Shown piece after piece: positions 8,317 through 16,963 of a stretch of 43,502 nt of DNA (within the stretch, counting starts at the first letter, position 1; every line of letters starts with the position of its first letter). The position numbers and the translations under genes are program-made. The DNA comes from an uncultured Oscillospiraceae bacterium (GTDB taxonomy: Bacteria; Bacillota; Clostridia; Oscillospirales; Ruminococcaceae). The stretch is taken from the NCBI GenBank assembly GCA_949285275.1, contig CASEBP010000063.1, forward strand, positions 1-43,502, in the 5' to 3' direction. The notes beneath the pieces were generated by a model, which was not told the origin of the DNA, made no database searches, and saw only the letters and a program-made list of their open reading frames with translations.

Positions 8317-9576
8317 ATGAAAAAGTGGTTTACCCTCGTGGCGGCGGTTGCGTTGATGGCGGCGATGGCCTGTACATCGATGGCGTTTGACGCGGGAGAC
8401 ATCGTCTATGAGGAGGATGACGACGATTACGATACGGTCAGCACGCTGATTCCCGGTGAAAAGTACTATGTTATCCTGGTCGGCGAGGATGACTACGATT
8501 ACGATGAAAAGCCCAAGAGCATCAAGTGGGATATCATCGAGGTCGACGATCCCAATGAGGACGATATCCTTGAGGGCAGCAAGGCCAAGCGGTATGCCGA
8601 TCTGTCGAGCAGCGCGACCCGCCTGCGTACCGGCAGCGGGGATACCCGGTATTCCTGGGGCGCCCGGCTCGACATCAAGAGCATCTCGGCTTCCGATTAC
8701 GATGATACCATTGAGGTCAACGGCACCGTCGTCTATAAGATTGACGATGTGGAAAAAGAGCTCGACATGAGCTTTTCGATCGAGTATGACGAGGGCGGCA
8801 ACGAATTTGAAGAGGATGTCATGGCCTTCGAGTTCGAGCGCAACGACGACATCGAGATCGACTTCCCCGATGGGGATGGCAGACTCACCGGTACCGCGAA
8901 CAAGGATTTCACCCTGCTCGCTTCGCTGGATACCGATTACAACAGCACGATCGGCAACAAGTATCCCAATGCCAACCTCTATTTCTACAATGGCAATGGG
9001 GCCAACCTGACCTATATCAAGAGCGCCCGGCTGCATTTTGAGGCCGACAGCGACATGTATCTCTATGAAATCACCAGCGGCAACCAGCTGATTGATCTGA
9101 GCAGCACCTACGACAGCGAAAAGGGAGAATTCGTTGTGTCGGCGCGGGAACTGGGCCGGTATGTGGTCTCTGACCGCAAGCTCAACGCCTCGGGTTCCGC
9201 TTCGAGCAGCACCGGCAGCGGCTCCTCCTCGTCGGGCAGCAGCTCTTCCGGCAGCAGTTCTTCCGGCAGCAGCTCGTCGGGCAGCTCGTCCATCTCCAAC
9301 CTGCGCGCCCTGATCGAGCGCAACTTCTCCAACCGGTTTGTCCTGCTCAGCTACGGCACCGAGTACGGCGTCATGGACAAGGCGCTGACCTTCAGCGCGT
9401 CGGTCGACATGAGCGGCATGAACACCTCCAATCTGGTGCTCTACACCTACGACGGCGCGAATAACCGGCTGATCGGTTCGGCGAACAAGCCCACGGTCGG
9501 CGCGGACGGCAAGCTCTATTTCACCACCAACACCAAGGGATACTATGTGGTGAGCAGCGGCGCGCTGTCCAAATAA
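8317..9576 (+). CDS. Secreted protein with acidic N-terminus, Ser/Gly linker and repeated YVVS-type domain
   Basis: 419 residues. The ATG at 8317 was chosen over an upstream ATG (8260) because AGGAGGAG lies just before it and the signal peptide MKKWFTLVAAVALMAAMACT starts there. The mature N-terminus is very acidic (YEEDDDDYD), possibly Ca-binding. A strand-rich domain ends in ARELGRYVVSDRKL. It is followed by a linker of about 35 residues made of SSSSG units (near residues 295-325). A second domain ends in LYFTTNTKGYYVVSSGALSK, so the YVVS-type ending occurs twice. The upstream secreted protein shares the first domain. No sortase signal or transmembrane tail was seen. A strong terminator follows. 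Function unknown; the linker resembles flexible spacers of cell-surface proteins. Confidence 0.85.
   Translation: MKKWFTLVAAVALMAAMACTSMAFDAGDIVYEEDDDDYDTVSTLIPGEKYYVILVGEDDYDYDEKPKSIKWDIIEVDDPNEDDILEGSKAKRYADLSSSATRLRTGSGDTRYSWGARLDIKSISASDYDDTIEVNGTVVYKIDDVEKELDMSFSIEYDEGGNEFEEDVMAFEFERNDDIEIDFPDGDGRLTGTANKDFTLLASLDTDYNSTIGNKYPNANLYFYNGNGANLTYIKSARLHFEADSDMYLYEITSGNQLIDLSSTYDSEKGEFVVSARELGRYVVSDRKLNASGSASSSTGSGSSSSGSSSSGSSSSGSSSSGSSSISNLRALIERNFSNRFVLLSYGTEYGVMDKALTFSASVDMSGMNTSNLVLYTYDGANNRLIGSANKPTVGADGKLYFTTNTKGYYVVSSGALSK
9214..9288 (+). repeat. Ser/Gly-coding microrepeat (SSSSG units)
   Basis: A low-complexity run of TCG, TCC, TCT, AGC and GGC codons encodes four to five SSSSG units. 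The codons vary between units, so selection for the peptide rather than recent DNA slippage is likely. It forms the linker between the two halves of the secreted protein. Confidence 0.75.
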
Positions 9577-9601
9577 CCGAGAATCGACCCAATTGACCCG
9601 C

Positions 9602-9648
9602 GGCGCTGCGAAGTACGGGAAACCGCATTTCGCAGCGCCTTGTTTGTT
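9602..9648 (+). terminator. Rho-independent terminator after the secreted protein gene
   Basis: GGCGCTGCGAA (9602-9612) pairs with TTCGCAGCGCC (9629-9639) around a 16-base loop, followed by TTGTTTGTT. Confidence 0.8.
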
Positions 9649-9672
9649 GCAACGGATTTTGTCCGCGCTGGG

Positions 9673-9701
9673 TTGTGACGGGACGTTTTTTTTGGTAAAC
9701 T
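9673..9701 (+). promoter_or_regulatory. Sigma-A promoter of the dus operon
   Basis: -35 TTGTGA (9673-9678), a 17-base spacer and -10 TAAACT (9696-9701), 42 bases before the dus start. Confidence 0.65.
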
Positions 9702-9743
9702 AGAAAGACAGCAACACAACAGACAGGAGCGGAAACAACACGG

Positions 9744-10727
9744 ATGAAGATCGCAGCGATCACAATCGACGGCTATGCAGCGCTTGCGCCGATGGCCGGT
9801 GTGGCCGACCGGGCGGTGCGGGAGATCGCACGCGCACATGGGGCCTGCTATACGGTAGGGGAGATGACCAGCGCAAAAGGCATCTGTCAGCACAGCAAGA
9901 AGAGCGAAGAACTGCTGCGTCCGGACGACGCCCGTCCTTATGCGGTTCAGCTCTTCGGGGAGGATCCGGACAGCATGCGAGAGGCGGCAAGGTATGCGGC
10001 CTCCCTCGGCCCGGATATCATCGACCTGAACTTTGGCTGTCCGGCTCCGAAGATCACCGGAGGCGGCGCGGGCAGTGCTCTGCTGCGGGATCTGCCGCGG
10101 GCCGGGGCGGTCGCCCGGGCGGCGGTCGAAGGGGCCGGGGGTATCCCGGTGACCGCCAAGATCCGCCGGGGGTATGACGCCGGGGAGGATGTCGCAGTCG
10201 AAGCGGCGCTTCGGCTCGAGGCGGAGGGAATCTCCGCCATCACGGTGCATGGCCGGACCCGGGCGCAGATGTATGCCCCACCGGTTGACCTCGGTTGTAT
10301 TGCCCGGGTCAAGGCGGCGGTGTCGGTGCCGGTCATTGGCAACGGGGATATCTTTACCGCCGATGATGCCGCCCGGATGTTTGAGGAAACCGGAGTTGAC
10401 CTGGTGATGATTGGCCGGGGCGCGCTGGGGAATCCCTGGCTCTTTTCCGAGATCAACGCCCGGATGCGGGGGGAACCGCTTCCGCCCCGCCCCAGTCTGC
10501 AGGAACGCCTGGCCGTGATGCGCCGCGAGATTGCCCTGCTGCTGGACGACAAGGGTGAGCGGGTCGGCTTTCGGGAGGCGCGCAAACATGTCGCCTGGTA
10601 CATGACAGGACTGCGGGGTGCGGCTTCGCTGCGCCGGCTCTGTGGAGAGATTTCCGGCTGGGAACAGATCGATGAGATATGCCGGCAGGCCGCCGCAGCT
10701 AACCCGTCCGATCCGTTGACTGAATGA
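9744..10727 (+). CDS. dusB: tRNA-dihydrouridine synthase (DusB type)
   Basis: 327 residues, the normal length. This FMN enzyme reduces uridines in the tRNA D-loop using NADPH. The TIM-barrel N-terminus reads YAALAPMAGVADRAVREIAR. The catalytic-cysteine motif is DLNFGCPAPKITGGGAGSALL with Cys99. FMN-site sequences are TVHGRTRAQMY, VIGNGDI and MIGRGALGNPWLF. The C-terminal helical RNA-binding domain includes REARKHVAWYMTGLRGA. An AGGAGC sequence about 15 bases upstream is the likely, somewhat distant, ribosome site. It is first in an apparent operon with two nitrilase-fold genes. Confidence 0.95.
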   Translation: MKIAAITIDGYAALAPMAGVADRAVREIARAHGACYTVGEMTSAKGICQHSKKSEELLRPDDARPYAVQLFGEDPDSMREAARYAASLGPDIIDLNFGCPAPKITGGGAGSALLRDLPRAGAVARAAVEGAGGIPVTAKIRRGYDAGEDVAVEAALRLEAEGISAITVHGRTRAQMYAPPVDLGCIARVKAAVSVPVIGNGDIFTADDAARMFEETGVDLVMIGRGALGNPWLFSEINARMRGEPLPPRPSLQERLAVMRREIALLLDDKGERVGFREARKHVAWYMTGLRGAASLRRLCGEISGWEQIDEICRQAAAANPSDPLTE

Positions 10728-10754
10728 GATTCTCACAGGCAGGAGGAAACTGTT

Positions 10755-11465
10755 ATGCCGCAGCTTTGCGTTGCGATCGTTCCGACCCTGGCTGCGCCTC
10801 CCGAGGGGGCGCAGCTTGTTATCTTCTGTGATCCGCGCAGCTATGTCGCCGAGATGGATTCGTCGATGATGCTCGCCGCTGCCGCCCGTTATGCGGCGCG
10901 CCACCAGGTCTATCTGGTGCCCGAGCGGTTCATCGCGGCCAATTACCTCTGCCTCTGCCTCATCTCTCCGAAGGGAGAGGTGCTGGGGGCGCAGCGGGCG
11001 ATCCATCTCAACCTCTCGCTGCGTGAGCACAATTATTACCGCGACGATACCATCCGTCCCTTCGACACCCCATTCGGACGGGTTGCCCTGTTGGTTGACG
11101 TCGACGTCAACATGCCGCAGGTCGCCCGGGCGGCGGTGGAGGATGGCGCTACACTGCTGCTCTCGAGCCAGTTCATCCAGCTCTACGATCTCTATGAGGA
11201 TCGGGTGCGGTATGGCGCGATCAACGCCGCCCTTTCCAATGGGGTAAACGTTGCCGCCTGCGCCGGAATGGGCGGGATCATCGTGCGTTGCGACGGAAAG
11301 GAGCTCGCCGGCTTTACCGAAGAGTTTCCGGTCTGTGCGTCCTTTGATCCATCCCGCTGTCACGCCGACCGGGATGCTATCGCCGCCGGACGCCTGCTGC
11401 TGCAGCGGCACCGCCGTCTGCTCGTCGAGGGAACGATGACCGAAGGGGGGCAGCGGAATGTATAG
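10755..11465 (+). CDS. Nitrilase-fold protein lacking the catalytic triad (probable pseudoenzyme)
   Basis: 236 residues. The carbon-nitrogen hydrolase (nitrilase) fold is suggested by FDTPFGRVALLVDVDVNMPQVARAAVEDGATLLL at 103-136, which aligns with the family block FDTPFGRVGVLICYD..FPE.AR.L...GA. In this alignment the nucleophile Cys is Asp115, the catalytic Lys is Ala82 (in QRAIHLNL) and the catalytic Glu is Asp26 (in LVIFCDPRS). All three triad positions are therefore changed. The ATG at 10755 follows AGGAGG. It overlaps the next nitrilase-fold gene by eight bases, which suggests coupled translation and perhaps a heteromer in which this chain is structural. The fold assignment is good; the role is unknown. 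Confidence 0.7.
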   Translation: MPQLCVAIVPTLAAPPEGAQLVIFCDPRSYVAEMDSSMMLAAAARYAARHQVYLVPERFIAANYLCLCLISPKGEVLGAQRAIHLNLSLREHNYYRDDTIRPFDTPFGRVALLVDVDVNMPQVARAAVEDGATLLLSSQFIQLYDLYEDRVRYGAINAALSNGVNVAACAGMGGIIVRCDGKELAGFTEEFPVCASFDPSRCHADRDAIAAGRLLLQRHRRLLVEGTMTEGGQRNV

Positions 11466-12501
11466 GTTCCGGCTCAAAGCTGCCGCCTTTGCCATGAGCT
11501 ATCTGTCCAGCGAGGAGCGGGTTCGGGAGCTTGCCCGTCAGGCGGCGCCCCACCACAACGGGAAGCCCGCCCCGTTCCTGAGTGCGGGCGGCCTGAGAAC
11601 GGCGGCGGTCTGCGCCTCGTTCGAGAGGCTGAAAAACCTCAACAGCTACATCTCTGCACAAAATGAGATCCTTTCCCGCGCTTCGCAGGCGGGCTGCCAG
11701 ATCGTCGCCTTTCCCGAGCTGAGCGCGATGCCGGTGGCATCGCTGATGCCCGGCTTTCCGGCGATCCAGGCCGAGCTGCGGGCGCTGTGGGATTCAGATG
11801 ACCGGCAGAAGCGGGTGGAGTCCTTTTACGAATTCTGCGCCACCGTCCAGGGCTTTATCGGGGAGATTTTTCTCAATACCTTTTCCCAGCTTGCCCGCGG
11901 CCACCGGATGATCGTCGCTGCCGGCGGTCTGTATCAGGTTGAAAACGGGGTGCTGACCAACCGCCAGTATCTCTTTACCGACACCGGTGAAGTGTCAGCA
12001 GCACAGGATAAGCTCTATCCCGATCGTTGGGAACGCTCGATGGGGGTTTCGGCGGGAAAGAAGCTCTCCCCCGGGCAGACCCCCCTGGGCCGGGTCGCAC
12101 TGCTGTCCGCCTCCTGCCTGTCCGACTACGAACCGTTTTTTGCGGCGGCGGCAGCAGGCTGTACGGTGGCGACGGCGGGAGCTACCCCGTTTACGCCGGT
12201 CAGCGACCTGGCGCGGTACCGCGCACAGGAGTCGGGGCTTTGTCTGCTCTGTCCGGGAATTCAGAAGGGCAGCGCCTTTGCGGTCGCTGGGAGCAGTCCT
12301 GCGATGATTGCCGCCCCCCGCGCCGCCACCCGCAGCCGGGATGGACGGGCGGCGGGGCCGTCTCTGCAGCCCCTGGTCACCGCCCGGGTCGATCTGGAGC
12401 GGGCGGCGTCCCAGTTTGATCTCTATTCGGCGGACCGAAATCCTGCCTTCTTTCAGGCGCTGCTCGACAGGGATCCGGCCAATCCGTCGCATGAGGGATG
12501 A
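11458..12501 (+). CDS. Divergent carbon-nitrogen hydrolase (nitrilase superfamily)
   Basis: 347 residues. After about 50 residues of unassigned N-terminus, a nitrilase fold starts at TAAVCASFERLKNLN. Catalytic Glu87 (IVAFPELSAM) and Lys185 (AAQDKLYPDRWE) are in place. In the nucleophile block, GRVALLSASCLSDYEPFF, an ungapped alignment puts Ala218 where Cys is expected, with Cys220 two residues later, so activity is uncertain. The family hydrolyses amides or nitriles, and some members are the glutaminase domain of NAD synthetases. The ATG lies inside the end of the upstream pseudo-nitrilase gene. It is last of the dus operon; no clear terminator follows. Confidence 0.75.
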   Translation: MYRFRLKAAAFAMSYLSSEERVRELARQAAPHHNGKPAPFLSAGGLRTAAVCASFERLKNLNSYISAQNEILSRASQAGCQIVAFPELSAMPVASLMPGFPAIQAELRALWDSDDRQKRVESFYEFCATVQGFIGEIFLNTFSQLARGHRMIVAAGGLYQVENGVLTNRQYLFTDTGEVSAAQDKLYPDRWERSMGVSAGKKLSPGQTPLGRVALLSASCLSDYEPFFAAAAAGCTVATAGATPFTPVSDLARYRAQESGLCLLCPGIQKGSAFAVAGSSPAMIAAPRAATRSRDGRAAGPSLQPLVTARVDLERAASQFDLYSADRNPAFFQALLDRDPANPSHEG

Positions 12502-12539
12502 TCGTCGTCAGCAAAACGACACATTTGTTCCTGCTTCGA

Positions 12540-12569
12540 TTGACATCGCCTGCGCCGTTGCGGTAAGAT
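12540..12569 (+). promoter_or_regulatory. Sigma-A promoter of the tepA-uppP-ftsK operon
   Basis: Consensus -35 TTGACA (12540-12545), an 18-base spacer and -10 TAAGAT (12564-12569). The leader that follows contains two small hairpins, CATATCC/GGATATG (12602-12627) and ATGATG/CATCAT (12625-12640), which share bases and exclude each other. Confidence 0.75.
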
Positions 12570-12664
12570 GAGGGCGGGGAGGAAAAACCAATGCCGCGGC
12601 GCATATCCGGCCCCTGATGGGGATATGATGAAAGCATCATGACCCGTCAGGAGGAACCGTTGCT

Positions 12665-13474
12665 ATGTCCGATCCGAAAAAGAAAAAGAACCCCCAGCCG
12701 GATGGCTATCTTACCCCGCCTGGAGCCCAGCCACCGCAGGAACAGATGAACGAACGCCAGCAGGAGCTTGGCGGACAGATTGAACAGACCGGGTCGGTTA
12801 CCCCGATAGAGGGGCGCCATCCCATCCACTGCCTGACCATCATCGGGCAGATCGAGGGACATTACGATGCGCCGCCCCAGACCAAGACGACCAAGTATGA
12901 ACATGTCATTCCACAGCTGGTCGCGGTGGAACAGGATCCCGGTATCGAGGGGCTGCTGATGATTCTGAATACCGTCGGCGGGGATGTGGAGGCCGGTCTC
13001 GCGCTTGCCGAGCTGGTTTCCGGTATGAAAAAGCCGACCGTCTCACTGGTGCTGGGAGGCGGACATTCGATCGGGGTGCCGCTGGCCTGCAGTGCGCGCC
13101 GCTCCTTCATCGTGCCGAGCGCGACGATGACCATCCATCCGGTGCGGATGAACGGGATGGTGCTTGGCGTACCGCAGACGCTGCACTACTTCCAGCGGAT
13201 GCAGGACCGGATCATCGGCTTTGTCACCGCCAACTCCCGGATGAGCGAAGCGCGGTTTAGGGAGCTGCTGATGAACACCGGGGAACTGGTTATGGACGTC
13301 GGCACTACCCTGGACGGAGACAAGGCGGTCGCCGAAGGGCTGATCGACCGGCTCGGCGGATTGTCCGACGCGATCGAGTGCCTGTATGAGCTGATCGAGG
13401 CGGAACAACCGCCGCAGAAAAAGACAAAACACCGGCGTGCGACAGCCGCTTCCCGGGGGAAGCGCGTTCGCTGA
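12665..13474 (+). CDS. tepA: ClpP-like serine protease TepA (translocation-enhancing protein type)
   Basis: 269 residues. A ClpP-fold protease with nucleophile Ser135 in LGGGHSIGVPLA and His158 in TMTIHPVRM. In Bacillus this family (YmfB/TepA) is implicated in presecretory protein turnover and spore outgrowth, and its gene sits just before spoIIIE, as here apart from uppP. The N-terminus is polar and repetitive in Gln/Pro (about 45 residues), and the C-terminal tail is very basic (KKTKHRRATAASRGKRVR), both outside the protease core. The ATG at 12665 follows CAGGAGG. Confidence 0.9.
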   Translation: MSDPKKKKNPQPDGYLTPPGAQPPQEQMNERQQELGGQIEQTGSVTPIEGRHPIHCLTIIGQIEGHYDAPPQTKTTKYEHVIPQLVAVEQDPGIEGLLMILNTVGGDVEAGLALAELVSGMKKPTVSLVLGGGHSIGVPLACSARRSFIVPSATMTIHPVRMNGMVLGVPQTLHYFQRMQDRIIGFVTANSRMSEARFRELLMNTGELVMDVGTTLDGDKAVAEGLIDRLGGLSDAIECLYELIEAEQPPQKKTKHRRATAASRGKRVR

Positions 13475-13503
13475 ACGCCGCTGACACAGACGGAGGCAAC
13501 ACC

Positions 13504-14388
13504 ATGAGTATGACAGAAGCGGTGATCCAGGGGATCATTCAGGGGCTGACCGAATTTTTGCCGGTTTCCAGTTCCGGGCATCTCGCCCTCTACCAGTATT
13601 TCACCGGGAACAATTCCGAGAGCGGCGCCCTTTTTTCGCTGGTGCTGCATCTCGGAACCCTTTTGGCGGTGCTGATCGCCTTTTGGAGCAGTATTCTGCC
13701 GCTGATCATCGAATTCTTTTCGATGGTAGGCGACCTGTTCCGCGGAAGACTCCGCTTGGATACCCGGCGGGAAGAACGGCGGATGATCTTCCTTCTGATC
13801 GTCTCGCTGCTGCCGCTCGGCCTGACCTTCCTGCTCAAGGATATCCTGCAGGGGACGGCTGCCGATGGAAATATTGTCGTCGAAGGGGTTTGCTTTCTGG
13901 TGACTTCCGCGCTGCTGCTCCTGGCTGACAGTTGTCCGCCCGGCCGGATCCGGGCCAAGCAGATGAGTTATCGCGCCGCGGTGGCGATCGGCTTTGCACA
14001 GGCGGTCGCCCCGCTGCCCGGCATCTCCCGGTCCGGTTCCACCCTGTCGACCGGACTGATTCTCGGGTTAGACCGCAAATATGCCCTGGATTTCTCCTTC
14101 ATCATGGGTATCCCCGCGGTGCTCGGTGCGCTGCTGCTCGACGCGAAGGAGATCCTCGGCGGCGGCCTGGCCATCGAGCCGGGCGTTGTCGCCGCCGGAC
14201 TGGCTACCTCGCTGGTTTTCGGACTGCTCGCTATCGGGATGGTGCGGTGGCTTGTTTCCTCCCGCAAGCTGCGGTGGTTCGGCTTTTATACATTGGTCCT
14301 CGGCGTCGTTACGCTGGGGATCGGAATCTGCGACGTCCTGTTCGGCCATCCGGTCCAGGCAGCGGTGATCGCGTTCTTTGCAAAATAA
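13504..14388 (+). CDS. uppP: Undecaprenyl-diphosphatase (UppP/BacA)
   Basis: 294 residues of a polytopic membrane enzyme that dephosphorylates undecaprenyl pyrophosphate for recycling of the cell-wall lipid carrier; extra copies give bacitracin resistance. Both signature blocks are present: [20 protein letters not shown] near residues 14-33 and the second motif [14 protein letters not shown] around residue 173. Hydrophobic segments fill the rest. The ATG at 13504 follows CGGAGG. It sits between tepA and the FtsK translocase with short gaps, consistent with cotranscription. Confidence 0.96.
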   Translation: MSMTEAVIQGIIQGLTEFLPVSSSGHLALYQYFTGNNSESGALFSLVLHLGTLLAVLIAFWSSILPLIIEFFSMVGDLFRGRLRLDTRREERRMIFLLIVSLLPLGLTFLLKDILQGTAADGNIVVEGVCFLVTSALLLLADSCPPGRIRAKQMSYRAAVAIGFAQAVAPLPGISRSGSTLSTGLILGLDRKYALDFSFIMGIPAVLGALLLDAKEILGGGLAIEPGVVAAGLATSLVFGLLAIGMVRWLVSSRKLRWFGFYTLVLGVVTLGIGICDVLFGHPVQAAVIAFFAK

Positions 14389-14449
14389 ATTCCCGGGTCC
14401 GCCGCTGGATGGCGGCGAGCCCGGCAGCCCGAAATGGAGGGACGAACGG

Positions 14450-16948
14450 TTGGCTGCAACACGGACACGAAAAAAATCTAAACGAAAAACCAAGGCCCAG
14501 CGTGCTGCCCAGAATCAGCTGCTCGCAGTGGTATTCTGTACCATCGGGCTGCTTTTCCTGTTTCTGGCGTTCGTCAGAGGCAGCGAGGGCTGGCTTGCCG
14601 CCCATAATCTGCTGCTCGGCTTGTTCGGCTGGTCGGCTTTCTTTATCGGGCCGATTCTGATCTACATATCGGTCATGGCCTCCTTTGACCGCATCGCTGA
14701 CGACCTGCGGATTCGAGGAGTGCTTACGGCGGTGACGCTGCTGATGGTTTCGGCGGCGTTTCAGATCTTTTTGAGCGGAAAGCCCGAGCCAGAAACGGTG
14801 GCGGAACTCTTCCGGGAGCTCTATGATCAGGGGCAGACGCTCCAAGGCGGCGGGGTGGCTTCCATCCTGTTCGGAATGCCGCTGATGCTGCTTGGTGCGC
14901 CGGGCGATCGGATCGCAGTGGTTCTGCTGCTCTTCTTGCTCGGGATGATCCTGACCAAATCCACCATCGCCGGTGTACTGCGCTCGGCCAGCCGGCCGAT
15001 GGAAAAGCTGTCCAACGGCTACCATGACCTGCTCGATTCGATGCCGGCCCCGAAGGAGCCGCAGCAGCGGGTGCGGAGCAGCCGGGCTGTCGATATTCCG
15101 CTCGACGATCCGCCGCCGCAGCGTCCGCGCAGCAAGCGGCAAAAGCTGCCGGAGCTGATTGCACAGGAGAGCAAGCCGGCCGGCGAAACTCCTGCTGTGG
15201 CACAGCCTGCAGCGGAACCGGCCGGCGAACCGGAACAGACGGCTGCCCAACCCGCGCCGATTGTGCCGGATCAGGAGGGGGAGCAGCTCTACATCGACGA
15301 CATCATCAAGCGGGTTGCCCGTGTGCAGGAAAAGCACCGCCCGCCCGCCGAGGAGCAGACAGAACCGACGCAGCCGTCAACCGAGGAGCCGCCCGCTCCC
15401 AAACCCGAGCCGCCGGTCTATGTCATGCCTCCGGTCACCCTGCTGCGTGAGCCGAAGCCGTCTGCCGGAGAGGAGGCCACCGCCGACGAGCTGCGGCAGA
15501 ACGCGCAGCGCCTGGTTGATACGCTGCAGTCGTTTGGAGTGCAGACGAGAATTATCGATATCGCACGCGGTCCGGCGGTAACCCGGTATGAGCTGCAGCC
15601 GTCCGCCGGGGTCAAGATTTCCAAGATTACCAACCTTGCCGACGACATTGCGCTCAACCTCGCTTCGGCGGGGGTGCGGATTGAGGCCCCGATCCCCAAC
15701 AAGGCGGCGGTTGGCATCGAGGTGCCAAACCGCAGTGTCACGCCGGTGACGCTTCGAGAGGTAGTGGAATCGGATCCGTTCCAGGAGGCGAAAAGCAAGA
15801 TCACCGTTGCACTCGGCCGGGATATCGCGGGAAGGGTGACCATCGCCAACATTGCCAAGATGCCCCATCTGCTGATTGCGGGGGCGACCGGTTCGGGAAA
15901 ATCGGTCTGCATCAACTCGATCATTATGAGTATCCTCTTCAAGGCCCGCCCCGACGAGGTCAAGCTGCTGATGATCGACCCGAAGGTGGTCGAACTGGGC
16001 GTTTACAACGGGCTGCCCCATCTGGTCATTCCGGTGGTAACCGACCCGAAGAAGGCGGCCGGCGCGCTGGGCTGGGCGGTGACCGAGATGCTCAATCGCT
16101 ACAAGCTCTTTGCAGCGCACGGTGCGCGGGAGATTGAGTCCTTTAACAAGATGGTCCGCGCCCAGAAGGAGGCCGCCGGCGAAGGTGCGCCGATGACCCC
16201 CGGCGGGGAGGCGTTGCAGGAACTGCCTCATTATGTCATCATTGTGGACGAGCTGGCCGATCTGATGATGGCCGCGCCCAGCGAGGTGGAGGATTCGATC
16301 TGCCGGCTGGCGCAGATGGCCCGCGCCGCCGGAATGCATCTGATTATCGCGACCCAGCGTCCGTCGGTGGATGTTATCACCGGCGTGATCAAGGCGAATA
16401 TTCCGTCTCGGATTGCCTTTGCGGTGTCGTCCCAGGTCGATTCCCGCACCATCCTCGATATGGGCGGCGCCGAAAAGCTGCTCGGAATGGGAGACATGCT
16501 GTTCTATCCGGTCGGTTCCGCCAAGCCGACCCGGGTACAGGGCTGTTTTGTCTCGGATGATGAGATTGAGCGGGTGGTCAGCTTTATCAAGAGCGCCGCT
16601 TCTGCTGAATACGATCAGAGTGTCCTCGAAGAGATTGACCGCCAGACCCCGACCGGAAAGGGTGCAAACGGCGCCTCGGGCAGCGAGGAGACGGACGGGG
16701 ACGAGATGCTCCCCGCCGCGATCGAGTGTGTCGTCGAAGCAGGAATGGCGTCGACCTCCCTGCTGCAGCGCAAGCTCAAGCTCGGCTATGCACGGGCGGC
16801 GCGGATGATCGACGAACTGGAATCCCGCGGGATTGTCGGGCCGTTTGAGGGCTCCAAGCCCCGTACCGTGCTGATCTCCAAGGAGCGGTGGATTGAGATG
16901 AAGCTCAACCAGGCTGCCGAATCGGAGCAGCAGAGCCAGAATCCATAA
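14450..16948 (+). CDS. spoIIIE: DNA translocase FtsK/SpoIIIE
   Basis: 832 residues from a TTG start at 14450, chosen because GGAGGG lies eight bases upstream; a longer reading frame from the ATG at 14378 overlaps the uppP stop and has no such site. FtsK/SpoIIIE pumps DNA through the division or sporulation septum. Four N-terminal membrane segments cover roughly residues 25-175. A Pro/Glu-rich linker (about 200-330) is followed by the alpha-beta motor, with Walker A GATGSGKS near residue 480, the DELADLMM Walker B, and [16 protein letters not shown] winged-helix gamma domain closes the protein ([21 protein letters not shown]). Whether it acts in vegetative division, sporulation or both cannot be told. 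Confidence 0.95.
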   Translation: MAATRTRKKSKRKTKAQRAAQNQLLAVVFCTIGLLFLFLAFVRGSEGWLAAHNLLLGLFGWSAFFIGPILIYISVMASFDRIADDLRIRGVLTAVTLLMVSAAFQIFLSGKPEPETVAELFRELYDQGQTLQGGGVASILFGMPLMLLGAPGDRIAVVLLLFLLGMILTKSTIAGVLRSASRPMEKLSNGYHDLLDSMPAPKEPQQRVRSSRAVDIPLDDPPPQRPRSKRQKLPELIAQESKPAGETPAVAQPAAEPAGEPEQTAAQPAPIVPDQEGEQLYIDDIIKRVARVQEKHRPPAEEQTEPTQPSTEEPPAPKPEPPVYVMPPVTLLREPKPSAGEEATADELRQNAQRLVDTLQSFGVQTRIIDIARGPAVTRYELQPSAGVKISKITNLADDIALNLASAGVRIEAPIPNKAAVGIEVPNRSVTPVTLREVVESDPFQEAKSKITVALGRDIAGRVTIANIAKMPHLLIAGATGSGKSVCINSIIMSILFKARPDEVKLLMIDPKVVELGVYNGLPHLVIPVVTDPKKAAGALGWAVTEMLNRYKLFAAHGAREIESFNKMVRAQKEAAGEGAPMTPGGEALQELPHYVIIVDELADLMMAAPSEVEDSICRLAQMARAAGMHLIIATQRPSVDVITGVIKANIPSRIAFAVSSQVDSRTILDMGGAEKLLGMGDMLFYPVGSAKPTRVQGCFVSDDEIERVVSFIKSAASAEYDQSVLEEIDRQTPTGKGANGASGSEETDGDEMLPAAIECVVEAGMASTSLLQRKLKLGYARAARMIDELESRGIVGPFEGSKPRTVLISKERWIEMKLNQAAESEQQSQNP

Positions 16949-16963
16949 GGGGAAAGGAAACCG

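Noticed and set aside
9543..11495. Leftward open frame of 650 codons opposite dus and the first nitrilase-fold gene
   Set aside because: It is antisense to clear genes and crosses the terminator at 9602-9648 and the dus promoter.
14378..14449. Longer N-terminus for the FtsK protein
   Set aside because: It overlaps the uppP stop, has no ribosome site, and adds 24 residues unlike FtsK; TTG at 14450 has an ideal GGAGGG.
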